Assembly (NCBI GenBank): GCA_030066045.1
Contig: JASJCJ010000046.1
Coordinates: forward strand, 1-39,955
Direction of reading: 5' to 3'
Length of the DNA stretch: 39,955 nt
From: Calothrix sp. MO_167.B12
GTDB taxonomy: Bacteria > Cyanobacteriota > Cyanobacteriia > Cyanobacteriales > Nostocaceae
The notes beneath the pieces are model-generated. The model saw only the letters and a list, made by a program, of their open reading frames with translations. It was not told where the DNA came from and searched no databases. Made by a program: the position numbers and the translations under genes. Positions within the stretch are counted from its first letter, which is position 1. Every line of letters begins with the position of its first letter. Below are positions 29,902-38,196 of this stretch, piece by piece.

Positions 29902-31197
29902 TTAGATATCCAGACGTTGATACACCTGCTCTAAGTGCTGTAAATGGTGTTGTGGATCGAAACAGGCGGCAATCTCCTGTGCAGATAATTTTCCATTGAC
30001 GCGACTGTCTTGGCTAATTAAATTACGAAAATCCCCATCTGGTTGATTCCATGCTTTGTGGGCACTTTCTTGTACCAGTGCATAGGCTTCTTCCCGGCGC
30101 ATCCCTTTCTCTACTAAAGCCAACAACACCCGTTGACTGAACACCACCCCACCATAGCAATTCATATTCCGTGCCATGTTCTCTGGGTAAACCAGCAGAT
30201 TCTCCACCAATTCAGTCATTTCTTGTAACATAAAGTGGGTTAAAATGCAAGCATCTGGCAACATTACCCTTTCTACAGAACTGTGGGAAATATCTCTTTC
30301 ATGCCACAGTGCCACATTTTCAACCGCAGCAACAGCATAACCTCGAATTATCCGTGCCATCCCCGTTAATCGTTCCGAGCGGATGGGATTACGTTTGTGG
30401 GGCATGGCACTAGAACCTTTTTGTCCCTTAGAAAAGTATTCTTCTACTTCCAAAACATCGGTTTTTTGCAAATTGCGAATTTCCACTGCAAACCGCTCAA
30501 TGGATGCAGCTAATAATGCTAATAATTGTACATAATCAGCATGACGATCGCGGGAAATAACCTGAGTAGAGGCCGTATCTGGTTGCAGACCCATTTTTTC
30601 ACAAGCGATCGCTTCTACCCTGGGTTCCACATTAGCATAGGTACCCACAGCACCGGAAATCTTACCTACAGCAATGGTTGACCGTAAACAAGTTAGACGT
30701 TCTTGATGGCGCAAAACCTCTGCTAACCAGCCAGCTAACTTAAAACCAAAGGATATTGGTTCTGCATGGATACCGTGGGAACGGCCAATCATCACCGTGT
30801 GCCGATGTACCCTAGCCTTTTTACGAATTGCCCCAATTAAATCTTCCAGACGTTCCAACAATAAATCCAGACTAGCAACTAACTGTAGAGCCAAAGCAGT
30901 ATCTAATACATCCGAGCTAGTCAAACCCAAGTGTATGTAACGCCCCGCATCTCCTACATATTCATTGACATTTGTCAAGAAGGCAATCACATCGTGGCGG
31001 ACTTCAGCCTCAATTTCCAGCACCCGTTGGGGGTCAAAATTTGCCTTTGCCTTAATCTCTGCAACCGCCTCTTTAGGGATATAACCCAACTCAGCCTGTG
31101 CTTCACATACAGCAATTTCTACTTGTAGCCAAGTTTTAAGTTTATAGGTTTCAGTCCAGAGGTTGCCCATTTCCGGCAAAGTATAACGCTCAATCAC
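29902..31197 (-). CDS. purB: Adenylosuccinate lyase
   Basis: PurB cleaves fumarate from SAICAR and adenylosuccinate in purine synthesis. 431 residues from the GTG at 31197 (MIERYTLPEMGNLWTETYKLKTWLQVE, the standard bacterial N-terminus); an upstream TTG at 31218 adds only an atypical MYVLWRI. The fumarate lyase superfamily signature is present as GSSAMPHKRNPIRSERL, along with the ligand blocks SSDVLDTALALQL and GRSHGIHAEP. All regions of the family are present and in order. It appears to be a single-gene unit; downstream lie a CAACTGT array and mobile-element DNA, and upstream a heptamer/MITE fragment before the DUF4058 gene. Confidence 0.97.
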   Translation of the reverse strand: MIERYTLPEMGNLWTETYKLKTWLQVEIAVCEAQAELGYIPKEAVAEIKAKANFDPQRVLEIEAEVRHDVIAFLTNVNEYVGDAGRYIHLGLTSSDVLDTALALQLVASLDLLLERLEDLIGAIRKKARVHRHTVMIGRSHGIHAEPISFGFKLAGWLAEVLRHQERLTCLRSTIAVGKISGAVGTYANVEPRVEAIACEKMGLQPDTASTQVISRDRHADYVQLLALLAASIERFAVEIRNLQKTDVLEVEEYFSKGQKGSSAMPHKRNPIRSERLTGMARIIRGYAVAAVENVALWHERDISHSSVERVMLPDACILTHFMLQEMTELVENLLVYPENMARNMNCYGGVVFSQRVLLALVEKGMRREEAYALVQESAHKAWNQPDGDFRNLISQDSRVNGKLSAQEIAACFDPQHHLQHLEQVYQRLDI

Positions 31198-31312
31198 AAT
31201 CCGCCACAGTACATACAACCGTCATATTGTACAGGGGAAGGGGGAAGGAGGGAAGGAGTGTGGGGAGACAAGTTTTTCTTTATTAACCCAAGTTGCTAGT
31301 TATGCGATTGCA

Positions 31313-31335
31313 ATGTGCCAGTTGCGTAAGTCCTG
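31313..31335. mobile_element. Fragment of the AGGACTTACGCAA MITE
   Basis: A piece of one end only: GTGCCAGTTGCGTAAGTCCT, with no matching left end. It lies in the 205-bp purB-DUF4058 spacer. It resembles the right end of the copies at 19387 and 29248. Confidence 0.7.
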
Positions 31336-31402
31336 AGCTTGAATAGCATGATTTGCCTATTAGGCGAACTGCGAACAATTGAGGAAAAAATTAAGTTGAA
31401 TT

Positions 31403-32188
31403 TCACAGCCAGCCCTTCTCTTTTAATAAAGTATTTGCCCAAGCTGCATCGACTGCTGATAGGGGTGGCACGGGAGCGGCATTATAATCAAGTTTGAGAT
31501 CATAAGCTGCACGCTCATAGATGTTACTCAACAATACCTGTAAATCAATGATCGGTTCGCAATCCCTTGCCCCCAAAGGCAGAAGAAATGGGGGAATCGC
31601 GTCCTGTAGGTTAAAGGCATAGAGATCAGCACTGGGACGGCAGTCTCCCCGGCTCACTAAAATCCGGTAGTGACTTTGATTGTTGTTGGTAAACATGGGC
31701 ATGGTTTTCCAAGCCCGCAGTAAATCTATTTCCACCAGATGGGTGGAACTCCCTAACACTCGCTCCCTTTTACTTTCATAGGTTTGTCGTCCTTTCCCTG
31801 GACGCTTGTTGACGGGAGAGAGAACTTCAATGGCAGTTACGACCTCTTTTGTTGCTACTTCTCGGATTTCTAAATAGCCTTGTCGGACGGTTTCTGGAAC
31901 GGGAACATTAACCCTAATTGGTTGCGTGGGGAGAGTAGAAACGGCAACCTGGGAAGGTTTTTTCTCTAAATCATGAACTGAATTCTGGATCGAGACATCG
32001 GGAATTCCGACTAGAAGCGACTGTTCTCCGCTGGTTTCGTACATCCGCACTTCAACGGAGACGGAGTATTTGGGACGCAGTTGGGGGGATAAAGACTCTG
32101 CCAGAGCAGCAATGAGTAGCAGATGAACTCCAGGCCAAATTTCTGGGTGTTCTAAGTAGGGGTCCATTCCGGGGAAAGGGGAAGGCAT
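31403..32188 (-). CDS. DUF4058 family protein
   Basis: 261 residues with the family start MPSPFPGMDPYLEHPEIWPGVH and the conserved YLEIREVATKEVVTAIEVLSP block, then a KRPGKGRQTYESKRERVL stretch. DUF4058 proteins are frequent and often multicopy in cyanobacteria; their role is unknown to me. A fold with Glu/Asp and Lys in conserved strands (AIEVLSPVNK) hints at a nuclease-like core, but this is only inference. It is soluble, with no signal. It stands alone on the minus strand, upstream of a histidine-kinase remnant. The ATG at 32188 matches the family N-terminus. Confidence 0.88.
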   Translation of the reverse strand: MPSPFPGMDPYLEHPEIWPGVHLLLIAALAESLSPQLRPKYSVSVEVRMYETSGEQSLLVGIPDVSIQNSVHDLEKKPSQVAVSTLPTQPIRVNVPVPETVRQGYLEIREVATKEVVTAIEVLSPVNKRPGKGRQTYESKRERVLGSSTHLVEIDLLRAWKTMPMFTNNNQSHYRILVSRGDCRPSADLYAFNLQDAIPPFLLPLGARDCEPIIDLQVLLSNIYERAAYDLKLDYNAAPVPPLSAVDAAWANTLLKEKGWL

Positions 32189-32226
32189 AGTTCAAGATTT
32201 AGTTAGGAATTAGCCTTTTTCTATCT

Positions 32227-32376
32227 TACAGCGATTTTCAGGTAAATAGACCACACCGTAAGGGTTTAGGATTAGCGATCGCAAAAGCAATTGTCAAGTC
32301 ACACCACGGTAGTTTGAATGTGCAAAGCGAACTAGGTAGAGGTAGCACTTTCACAATTAAATTGCCTGTAAATTAA
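32227..32376 (+). pseudogene. Histidine kinase 3' remnant
   Basis: About 50 codons that read as the end of an HATPase_c domain: GLGLAIAKAIVKSHHG, then VQSELGRGSTFTIKLPVN and a stop. The G2-type GLGLAI box is intact. The preceding ~13 codons keep only a shadow of the usual F-box (DFQVNRPHR), so most of the kinase is missing. No start or dimerisation domain lies upstream; the DUF4058 gene on the other strand begins there. It is evidence of a lost two-component kinase at this site. Confidence 0.75.
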
Positions 32377-32428
32377 ATCTTTTTACTTATTACTTCATCA
32401 CCTCATCATCCCATCATTCCCTCACTCC

Positions 32429-32731
32429 CTACCCAAACCTTTTAACTTCAAACCCTCCTAATCCTTCTGGCGGTTCATACTCAACTACCACATTTTCTAC
32501 AACAGCAGCAGGGGGTCCTTGATGACACCAACGAATCATTTCTTCAACCGTATCGTGCCAACCTTCAAAAACTGCCTCCACTCGGTAATCGGGAAGATTA
32601 CGCACCCAACCACTTAATCCCAACTTACTGGCAGTATCTACCGTGGCGTAGCGATAACCTACCCCTTGAACTCGTCCGGAAATAAATACATGAGCGCGAA
32701 TTATGGAAGAATTTTCTTGGGGATGTTTCAT
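32429..32731 (-). CDS. acyP: Acylphosphatase
   Basis: 100 residues. Acylphosphatase hydrolyses carboxyl-phosphate bonds such as those in acetyl- or 1,3-bisphosphoglycerate. The active-site loop is clear: FISGRVQGVGYRYA, with the phosphate-binding Arg after VGY. The second catalytic region, GWVRNLPDYRVEAVFEG, contains the conserved Asn. The Gly usual after LPD is Tyr here. The last strand GGFEVKRFG is typical. The ATG at 32731 is followed by a short polar lead before the core. It is a small monomeric cytoplasmic enzyme. Its neighbours are unrelated, so no pathway is implied. Confidence 0.93.
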   Translation of the reverse strand: MKHPQENSSIIRAHVFISGRVQGVGYRYATVDTASKLGLSGWVRNLPDYRVEAVFEGWHDTVEEMIRWCHQGPPAAVVENVVVEYEPPEGLGGFEVKRFG

Positions 32732-32855
32732 TACTCAACCTCATTACGGATACCAAGGCTGGTATTATTTTCCTAGAACAAAGTACCAAATAGCTATCAC
32801 TTGCCAGAATAAGAGCTAATATTGCTGTATCAGTTTTGTTGCGATCGCTGTTAAT

Positions 32856-33242
32856 ATGACTGTCATGTCTAACTTGCCACCCCTAACAACAGAAACAATC
32901 TGGGCAATTCTCAACGAAGAAATTGACGACACCACAGTCAATCAGTTGGTATGGGATTGCTTGGGTTATCGCTACAATCGGTCAAATGACAGCTGGGATA
33001 ATAGTGAAGTCTCTCCAGAATGGCGGGATGAATACCCCCAACCACCAGATTTTATTGCCAACCGTCCACCAACAGTCAAACTGACCCGTTCCATCCCCAA
33101 AGAGGGGAAACAACTACTCAAAGAACAATTAGGCTTTCGAGGATATAAAATCGGTGAATTTGGTCCTCGGCAAACTCGTAGAGCCACAGCCGCAAATTGG
33201 TTATTAAATTATATGCAGCAAATAAAAATCAACCACCAGTGA
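32856..33242 (+). CDS. DUF1823 family protein
   Basis: 128 residues. The pattern IWAILNEEIDDTTVNQLVWDCLGYRYN, broken into short blocks such as LVWDCLGYR and TVKLTRSIPKE, then QTRRATAANWLL, is that of DUF1823, found in cyanobacteria and plastid-bearing eukaryotes. The function is not established. The protein is soluble, with a Pro-rich centre. An ATG at 32856 or one three codons later (32865) are equally good starts. It lies 70 bp upstream of rpsO on the same strand and may share its transcript. Confidence 0.85.
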   Translation: MTVMSNLPPLTTETIWAILNEEIDDTTVNQLVWDCLGYRYNRSNDSWDNSEVSPEWRDEYPQPPDFIANRPPTVKLTRSIPKEGKQLLKEQLGFRGYKIGEFGPRQTRRATAANWLLNYMQQIKINHQ

Positions 33243-33311
33243 TCGATCGCATATCCTGGCAACTGTGATATTATGGGAGACTGCTGCATAAATTTAGATA
33301 TTCATGGAATT

Positions 33312-33581
33312 ATGGCTCTGACGCAACAGCAAAAACAAGAAATTATTTCCCAATACCAAGTTCACGAAACTGATACCGGCTCCTCTGATGTTCAAATTGC
33401 CATGCTCACAGAGCGAATCCAACGTCTCAGTAGTCATTTACAAGCGAATAAAAAAGATTATTCTTCCCGTCGAGGATTATTAAAACTTATTGGTCAACGT
33501 AAGCGTCTTCTGGCTTATATTAATAAACATGACCGAGAACACTACCAACAATTAATTCGTCGTTTAGGTATTCGTGGATAG
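33312..33581 (+). CDS. rpsO: 30S ribosomal protein S15
   Basis: 89 residues from the ATG at 33312 ([24 protein letters not shown]). S15 binds 16S rRNA early in small-subunit assembly. Signatures are [37 protein letters not shown] and [17 protein letters not shown]. An upstream in-frame ATG at 33273 would add 13 non-conserved residues. The PAM68 gene starts 11 bp after its stop. Conserved S15 normally autoregulates through its leader; no obvious structure is claimed here. Confidence 0.97.
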   Translation: MALTQQQKQEIISQYQVHETDTGSSDVQIAMLTERIQRLSSHLQANKKDYSSRRGLLKLIGQRKRLLAYINKHDREHYQQLIRRLGIRG

Positions 33582-33591
33582 GTTTTTGCCT

Positions 33592-34074
33592 ATGTCTGCA
33601 CAATCGGAAGGGGAACGGTTGCCTTTTGAGCCAAAAAAACGCCAAAAGGCAGGCAAAACTGTTAATAAGTCGGAAAAAAAGCCAGCAGATACTCAGAAAG
33701 CTTCTGTTAAACAGAAAAAACAACCGCAAAAATCTGCTTATACAAAAGAACAACTGGCAATTCCTGAGGAAGTCAGCCGAAGGATGATGCGGCGAGTAGC
33801 CGCCTTTTGTGGCATACCAACATTATTAGGTATTTCGACTCTCATTGTTAGCTATCTACTCTTGACCTATACTGAAATCAAACTACCCCCAATAGCTGTT
33901 TTGTTGGTGAATTTAGGCTTATTTGGTTTGGGTGTTGCAGGAATTACCTATGGTGTTCTCTCCGCTTCCTGGGAAGAAGGAAGAGCAGGAGGAATTTTAG
34001 GTTGGCAAGAATTCAATACCAATTGGGAACGAATGATGGCAGCTTGGCGGGAGAGTAAACAAAAAAAAGTATAA
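33592..34074 (+). CDS. PAM68 family photosystem II assembly protein
   Basis: 160 residues from the ATG at 33592 (a GTG at 33574 overlaps rpsO). It matches PAM68, a membrane factor for early photosystem II assembly. The first ~60 residues are Lys/Gln-rich and likely unstructured. Then come PEEVSRRMMRRVAAFCGIPTLLG, a first membrane helix (about 75-95), PPIAVLLVNLGLFGLGVAGITYGVLS with a second helix (about 105-130), and SWEEGRAGGILGWQEFNTNW, the conserved end. It directly follows rpsO and may be cotranscribed with it. Its presence supports an oxygenic cyanobacterium. Confidence 0.9.
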   Translation: MSAQSEGERLPFEPKKRQKAGKTVNKSEKKPADTQKASVKQKKQPQKSAYTKEQLAIPEEVSRRMMRRVAAFCGIPTLLGISTLIVSYLLLTYTEIKLPPIAVLLVNLGLFGLGVAGITYGVLSASWEEGRAGGILGWQEFNTNWERMMAAWRESKQKKV

Positions 34075-34129
34075 TTAGTCGCGTCCAGATATAAATTATT
34101 GAATATTGGGTAAATAAGTAATCTAATGT

Positions 34130-34171
34130 TGAAGTTGTGAATATTTATACTACTTGAAATTCACGACTTCA
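34130..34171. other. Long hairpin after PAM68
   Basis: TGAAGTTGTGAAT (34130-34142) and ATTCACGACTTCA (34159-34171) pair at 12 of 13 positions around a 16-nt loop. No T-run follows, so it may be a processing site or operator rather than a terminator. The rest of the 303-bp PAM68-DAHP synthase spacer is AT-rich with nothing further visible. Confidence 0.6.
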
Positions 34172-34377
34172 GGATTAATTAAGGGAAGTAATTTTAGTAA
34201 CTGTTTGACCCAAATTCATTAAGTAATTATATCATTTGGGCGCAATTTTTTCTACATAAACATGATAATAAAAATAATAAAAACAATAAAAATGGTGACA
34301 ATTAATGTTAGGAAAATAGTTAACCCACTAAATCGAATTATTTAACAGGCACATTTAAAACATTCAAGGGATTTCGC

Positions 34378-35436
34378 ATGATTGTAGTAATGAAAATTGG
34401 TTCTCCGGAAGCAGAAATTAACCGTATTACTGATGAACTCAGTACTTGGGGTCTGACTCCGGAGAAAATTGTTGGTCAGCATAAAGTAGTTATTGGTCTA
34501 GTTGGTGAAACCGCCGATTTAGATCCCCTACAAATTCAGGAATTTAGTCCCTGGATTGAGCAAGTATTACGGGTAGAAAAGCCTTATAAGCGAGCTAGCC
34601 GCCAGTTCCGTCATGGGGAAGCATCTAATGTAGTAGTTAGCACTCCAGAAGGACCTGTAGTATTTGGTGAAAATCAGCCTTTAGTAGTGGTGGCTGGTCC
34701 TTGCTCCGTGGAAAATGAGGAGATGATTATTGAAACAGCCAAGCGCGTGAAGGCTGCGGGAGCCAGATTTTTACGGGGAGGTGCATACAAGCCTCGGACT
34801 TCTCCCTATGCATTCCAAGGACATGGTGAGAGTGCCTTAGATTTATTGGCAGCAGCTAGTAAGGCTAGTGGATTGGGCATCATTACAGAGGTTATGGATG
34901 CTGCTGACTTGGACAAAATCGCCGAAGTTGCTGATGTGCTGCAAGTGGGAGCAAGGAATATGCAGAATTTTTCCTTGTTGAAGAAAGTTGGAGCGCAACC
35001 GAAACCAGTATTACTGAAGCGAGGAATGGCGGCAACCATAGAAGACTGGTTGATGGCTGCTGAATATATTTTGGCATCGGGAAATTCCAATGTTATTTTA
35101 TGCGAACGGGGAATCCGTACCTTTGACCGCCAATATACCCGTAATACCCTAGATTTATCGGCTATTCCCGTGTTGCGGAACTTAACCCACTTACCAATTA
35201 TGATCGATCCCAGCCACGGTACGGGATGGTCTTCCTATGTACCTTCTATGGCAAAAGCTGCGATTGCTGCTGGTTGTGATTCCCTGATGATTGAAGTACA
35301 CCCTAACCCATCTAAAGCTTTATCCGATGGTCCTCAATCCCTTACTCCTGAAGCATTTGATAGTTTAATGACAGAATTGTCTGTGGTTGGGAAAGCTATG
35401 GGCCGTTGGCAAGAGCCAGCAGTAGCTGTGGCATAA
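34378..35436 (+). CDS. aroF: 3-deoxy-7-phosphoheptulonate (DAHP) synthase, type I-beta
   Basis: DAHP synthase condenses phosphoenolpyruvate with erythrose-4-phosphate, the entry to aromatic amino acid synthesis. 352 residues: an N-terminal ferredoxin-like/ACT-type domain (about 1-75, IVVMKIGSPEAEINRITDEL) followed by a TIM barrel. Barrel signatures are VVVAGPCSVEN, FLRGGAYKPRTSPYAFQG, GARNMQNFSLLKK, PVLLKRGMAATIEDWL, ERGIRTFDRQYTRNT and IMIDPSHGTGW. This layout is the I-beta subfamily found in many bacteria including cyanobacteria. The ATG at 34378 fits the domain start. A HIP1-containing hairpin with five T follows (35473-35501). It is a single-gene unit. Confidence 0.95.
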   Translation: MIVVMKIGSPEAEINRITDELSTWGLTPEKIVGQHKVVIGLVGETADLDPLQIQEFSPWIEQVLRVEKPYKRASRQFRHGEASNVVVSTPEGPVVFGENQPLVVVAGPCSVENEEMIIETAKRVKAAGARFLRGGAYKPRTSPYAFQGHGESALDLLAAASKASGLGIITEVMDAADLDKIAEVADVLQVGARNMQNFSLLKKVGAQPKPVLLKRGMAATIEDWLMAAEYILASGNSNVILCERGIRTFDRQYTRNTLDLSAIPVLRNLTHLPIMIDPSHGTGWSSYVPSMAKAAIAAGCDSLMIEVHPNPSKALSDGPQSLTPEAFDSLMTELSVVGKAMGRWQEPAVAVA

Positions 35437-35472
35437 CCTGTAATTCAATGTAATTAGTAAAAAGAGTGGTGG

Positions 35473-35501
35473 GCGATCTATAATGCGATCGCTCGCTTTT
35501 T
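35473..35501 (+). terminator. Possible terminator of DAHP synthase gene
   Basis: GCGATC (35473-35478) pairs with GATCGC (35487-35492), then CGC and five T. The stem is short and overlaps a HIP1 octamer, so terminator function is uncertain. Confidence 0.4.
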
Positions 35502-35526
35502 ATGTAAGAAACTTCCATCTGAAATT

Positions 35527-35559
35527 TATGGTGGCAAAATGACACCATATTGTTATAGT
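35527..35559 (+). promoter_or_regulatory. Promoter and operator of the toxin-antitoxin pair
   Basis: TATGGTG (35527-35533) and CACCATA (35543-35549) form a 7-bp palindrome with a 9-bp spacer. A -10-like TATAGT lies at 35554-35559, so the palindrome covers the -35 to -10 zone. Ribbon-helix-helix antitoxins commonly repress their own promoters through such sites. Inference from position and symmetry. Confidence 0.55.
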
Positions 35560-35584
35560 GAAAGCAATTGAGGAATAAATTCAG

Positions 35585-35872
35585 ATGGCAAGTACCACCC
35601 CTAATGATATTCGCGTGACAGCTAGGCTTCCTGCATCGGTCAAAGACACTTTACAAAAGGCTGCGGATTTGACGGGAGCGACTTTAAATCAATTTATGGT
35701 TCAGGCTGCGGTTAAAGAAGCCCAAGAAGTGATTAATAAAGAACAGGTGATTCACTTATCATCCCAGGATGCGGATAGAATATTTAGTCTGATTGAAAAT
35801 CCGCCCGTTCCTAATGACCATTTAAAAGAAGCTATTCAGCGACATCAGGCTTTTTTCAGTGAAAAAGATTGA
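35585..35872 (+). CDS. DUF1778 (TacA-like) ribbon-helix-helix antitoxin
   Basis: 95 residues. An N-terminal RHH DNA-binding domain reads DIRVTARLPASVKDTLQKAAD, split by the strand-helix turn, then GATLNQFMVQAA. This is the DUF1778/TacA pattern. The C-terminal half (ERIFSLIENPPVPND region in this protein reads DADRIFSLIENPPVPN) is the part that wraps the GNAT toxin in known pairs. The stop overlaps the toxin start by 14 bp, which supports translational coupling. It neutralises the downstream toxin and probably represses the operon through the palindrome at 35527. Confidence 0.9.
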   Translation: MASTTPNDIRVTARLPASVKDTLQKAADLTGATLNQFMVQAAVKEAQEVINKEQVIHLSSQDADRIFSLIENPPVPNDHLKEAIQRHQAFFSEKD

Positions 35873-36368
35873 ACTTCTCAGTCAGACTCATGACAGAAAA
35901 AAGTTTGACTGTGGAGAGATAGCCCTAAATCAATTTTTACAACGCACTGCACGGCAACATATCCAAAAAGGGTTATCTCGTACCTTTGTTTTGGTTGATG
36001 ATGAGCAGCCATCGGTTATTATCGGCTTTTTTACTTTGTCTTTGTGCGAGGTGCGGGTTGAATGTCTTCCTCCCCGTTGGGCAAAGAAATATCCCTCTAT
36101 TGTTCCTGGAGTCAAGTTAGCAAGGTTAGCGGTGTCTTTAGATTGGCAAAGGCAAGGAATAGGTAGCGTTTTGTTAGTAGAAGCAATGAAACGAGCTTTG
36201 GTTATTGCTGAGAATGCTGGAGTAATTGGTTTGTTTGTGGATGCAAAAGATGTCTCGGCAAAAACTTATTATGAGCGATACGGGTTTGAGGGAACGACAG
36301 AACGTCCATTATTGTTGTTTTTGCCTTTATCAAGTTTGAGTAATGCTTATGAATCAGCTCAAGAATAG
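35859..36368 (+). CDS. GNAT-family toxin (TacT-like)
   Basis: 169 residues with a GTG start at 35859, overlapping the antitoxin. TacT-type toxins acetylate the amino group of charged tRNAs and stop translation. The acetyl-CoA site is visible in LDWQRQGIGSVLLVEAMKRA (QRQGIG). The family N-terminal pattern FDCGEIALNQFLQRTARQH is present. Late motifs GLFVDAKDVSAKTYYERYGF are typical, with the catalytic Tyr in the YYERYGF segment. No truncation is seen. Its partner is the DUF1778 antitoxin upstream. The target tRNA is not readable from sequence. An AGGGGTTGC hairpin lies 60 bp after the stop. Confidence 0.9.
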   Translation: MKKIELLSQTHDRKKFDCGEIALNQFLQRTARQHIQKGLSRTFVLVDDEQPSVIIGFFTLSLCEVRVECLPPRWAKKYPSIVPGVKLARLAVSLDWQRQGIGSVLLVEAMKRALVIAENAGVIGLFVDAKDVSAKTYYERYGFEGTTERPLLLFLPLSSLSNAYESAQE

Positions 36369-36428
36369 GCATTTCTAGAATATTAATAAGACCTCGTTTT
36401 TAACCTTCTGATGTCACTCAAGAAGAAA

Positions 36429-36451
36429 GGGGTTGCCGTCAGCAACCCCTC
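36429..36451 (-). terminator. Terminator of the lipoprotein gene
   Basis: AGGGGTTGC and GCAACCCCT form a perfect 9-bp stem with a 5-nt loop. Read on the minus strand the stem is followed by TTTCTTCTT, so it serves the minus-strand gene ending at 36495. It may also stop the GNAT transcript. Confidence 0.6.
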
Positions 36452-36494
36452 ACTCCTTCACTCCTTCACTCTTTCACTCCCTCACTCTTCCTCT

Positions 36495-37361
36495 TTACCG
36501 TCTTCTACCACCAAAACCAGGTGAACGGCGACGAATAGAGCGACGACTGCTACCGAAGCCAGTATTAGACCTACCTCTGACTGAACGGGATTTACCAGAA
36601 CTTCTTAACTTACTACTACCAAAACCGGAACCAGTACTACGGGTACCTGCTCTTTGTCTAGTGCGCGTAGTTGAAGTATTAGGAGAGGACCTACGAATCG
36701 ATCCAGTTCTGCGGAAAGCGGTACGATTTCTGACAGCTGCTGGTGGTTCATTATAACGTTGGCGATAACGATCCACTGCTACATCATAACTGCGACCATA
36801 ACCACCATAACCAGTCATAACGCTACCTGGTTGATACACAGGTGGTACATAATACTGGGGTCTAAATAATAGACTACCCACAACTTGACCTGCTAATGCT
36901 CCAGCAAAAGGTGTCCAGAAATTACTTTCCCGTCGCACAATTACTGTTTCTTGCTGTCCTGTTTGGGGATTTGTTTTGGTTTCGGTGACGTTGTGGACGT
37001 ACTCTATTTTGAAGTCTTCTGTGAGGTAGAGGGCTGGTTGTCCATTCTCTACCTTTAGGTAGGTTTTTTCACCTTGTTTAATTTGTTCGTCCGTCAACCG
37101 CGCCATCTGCAACTTTTCAGTTGTATAAGTTGGTGTGGGGCTGTTGAGTAAGAACAGGGTATATTTTCCATCACCATCATTGTAACTAGCTTGCTGGACT
37201 GGATATTGACCGTCACTAATTCTAGAAACTTTTGTTGTTTGGTTATTTCTACTAGTTTGGCTAGTGGTTTGATTGACATTACCACCACAAGCTACAGTCG
37301 TAACACACAAACTTAATGTTAAAAAAAGAACTGTAAATTTACGTAAAATTGTCATCAGCAT
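36495..37361 (-). CDS. Arg/Ser-rich putative lipoprotein
   Basis: 288 residues from the ATG at 37361 (AAAGGGA ribosome site 9 bp upstream; a longer frame to 37427 lacks a signal). The start MLMTILRKFTVLFLTLSLCVTTVACGG is, in short segments, a signal peptide with lipobox VAC-G, so it should be lipid-anchored outside the cytoplasm. About 35-150 is a globular part, with the GKYTLFLLNSPTPTY and ADEQ-like LTDEQIKQGEKTYL blocks. At about 150-170 a glycine-containing hydrophobic stretch (FAGALAGQVVGSLLF) may be membrane-associated. The last ~100 residues are very rich in Arg, Ser and Gly (RSSGKSRSVRGRSNTG), likely disordered and highly positive. Similar proteins occur in cyanobacteria, but I know no function. 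Confidence 0.75.
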   Translation of the reverse strand: MLMTILRKFTVLFLTLSLCVTTVACGGNVNQTTSQTSRNNQTTKVSRISDGQYPVQQASYNDGDGKYTLFLLNSPTPTYTTEKLQMARLTDEQIKQGEKTYLKVENGQPALYLTEDFKIEYVHNVTETKTNPQTGQQETVIVRRESNFWTPFAGALAGQVVGSLLFRPQYYVPPVYQPGSVMTGYGGYGRSYDVAVDRYRQRYNEPPAAVRNRTAFRRTGSIRRSSPNTSTTRTRQRAGTRSTGSGFGSSKLRSSGKSRSVRGRSNTGFGSSRRSIRRRSPGFGGRRR

Positions 37362-37431
37362 TTCATTATGTCCCTTTATTGAGCTTAACAATTTCTCTGG
37401 GGTGATGGTCAAGTAGAGATACCCCAACGAG

Positions 37432-37536
37432 GGGAGGAGGGAAGGAGGGAAGGAGGGAAGGAGGGAAGGAGTGAAAGAATTAAACTATCAACTAACAACT
37501 AACAACTGTCAACTGTCAACCCTCACTCCCTCACTC
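37432..37536. repeat. Heptamer arrays between lipoprotein and DUF1517
   Basis: GGAGGGAAGGAG-type units, CAACTAA units, CAACTGT units and CCTCACTC units in succession, ending at the DUF1517 stop. Confidence 0.85.
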
Positions 37537-37538
37537 CA

Positions 37539-38129
37539 TCACAAGGGGATTAGCTCTGGGTAATACTGGATTAATTGGTCGTTGGTGAGTTCATCTCCAA
37601 AGCGAGCCGGAGAGAAGTGTACTTGGATTGCCTGTAATTGATGATTGTAATGCAAATTAATTAGGGCTTTCAATCCAGTCTTGAGGGCTGACATATCAGC
37701 CAGGTTGGTTTCCAATTCTTCTACTTCCCCTTCAAAAGCCACTGTAATCATCACTACCACATTACGGGTTGCTGGTAGGGATAAAGTATCGTCCTCATCT
37801 GCTTCAACATAATCAGGTTCGCTCAGATAACGTTGGGCAGAATCTGTAAACAGTTCATTTACATAGTCTCCGGCTTCGCCCTCGTTCCAAAATACATCGC
37901 CTTCATTGGCAGCAGCTAACCAGTTTTCATCATATTGCAGGAGGGTTTGACAAATGTCTACTAGTCCTTCTCCCAAAATTTCTAAATCACCATCAGCATC
38001 TATCGCTTCGCGAGCTGCATCATTTAATACTCCCAAAATGGGGGCAACTTCTGAACCGCTTAAATGTACAAATAATCGACAGACTACATAGCGAGTCCTA
38101 CCCATCATTTTATTAAATGCATTCCGCAT
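37539..38129 (-). CDS. DUF1517 family protein
   Basis: 196 residues. The pattern MGRTRYVVCRLFVHLSGSEVAP and the ATRNVVVMITVAFEGEVEEL, TGLKALINLHY and SPARFGDELTNDQLIQYYPEL segments match DUF1517, which is conserved in cyanobacteria and plastids with unknown role. Unlike many members, no N-terminal membrane segment or Gly-rich leader is present. The start is the ATG at 38129. It lies 67 bp downstream of the pentapeptide-repeat gene on the same strand and may be cotranscribed. It is acidic in the centre (EADEDD). Confidence 0.82.
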   Translation of the reverse strand: MRNAFNKMMGRTRYVVCRLFVHLSGSEVAPILGVLNDAAREAIDADGDLEILGEGLVDICQTLLQYDENWLAAANEGDVFWNEGEAGDYVNELFTDSAQRYLSEPDYVEADEDDTLSLPATRNVVVMITVAFEGEVEELETNLADMSALKTGLKALINLHYNHQLQAIQVHFSPARFGDELTNDQLIQYYPELIPL

Positions 38130-38196
38130 ATTTCACTCCTATTGATTATGTGAATCTTAGAATTACTAACTATTAATTTAAACCACGTCTTGATGG

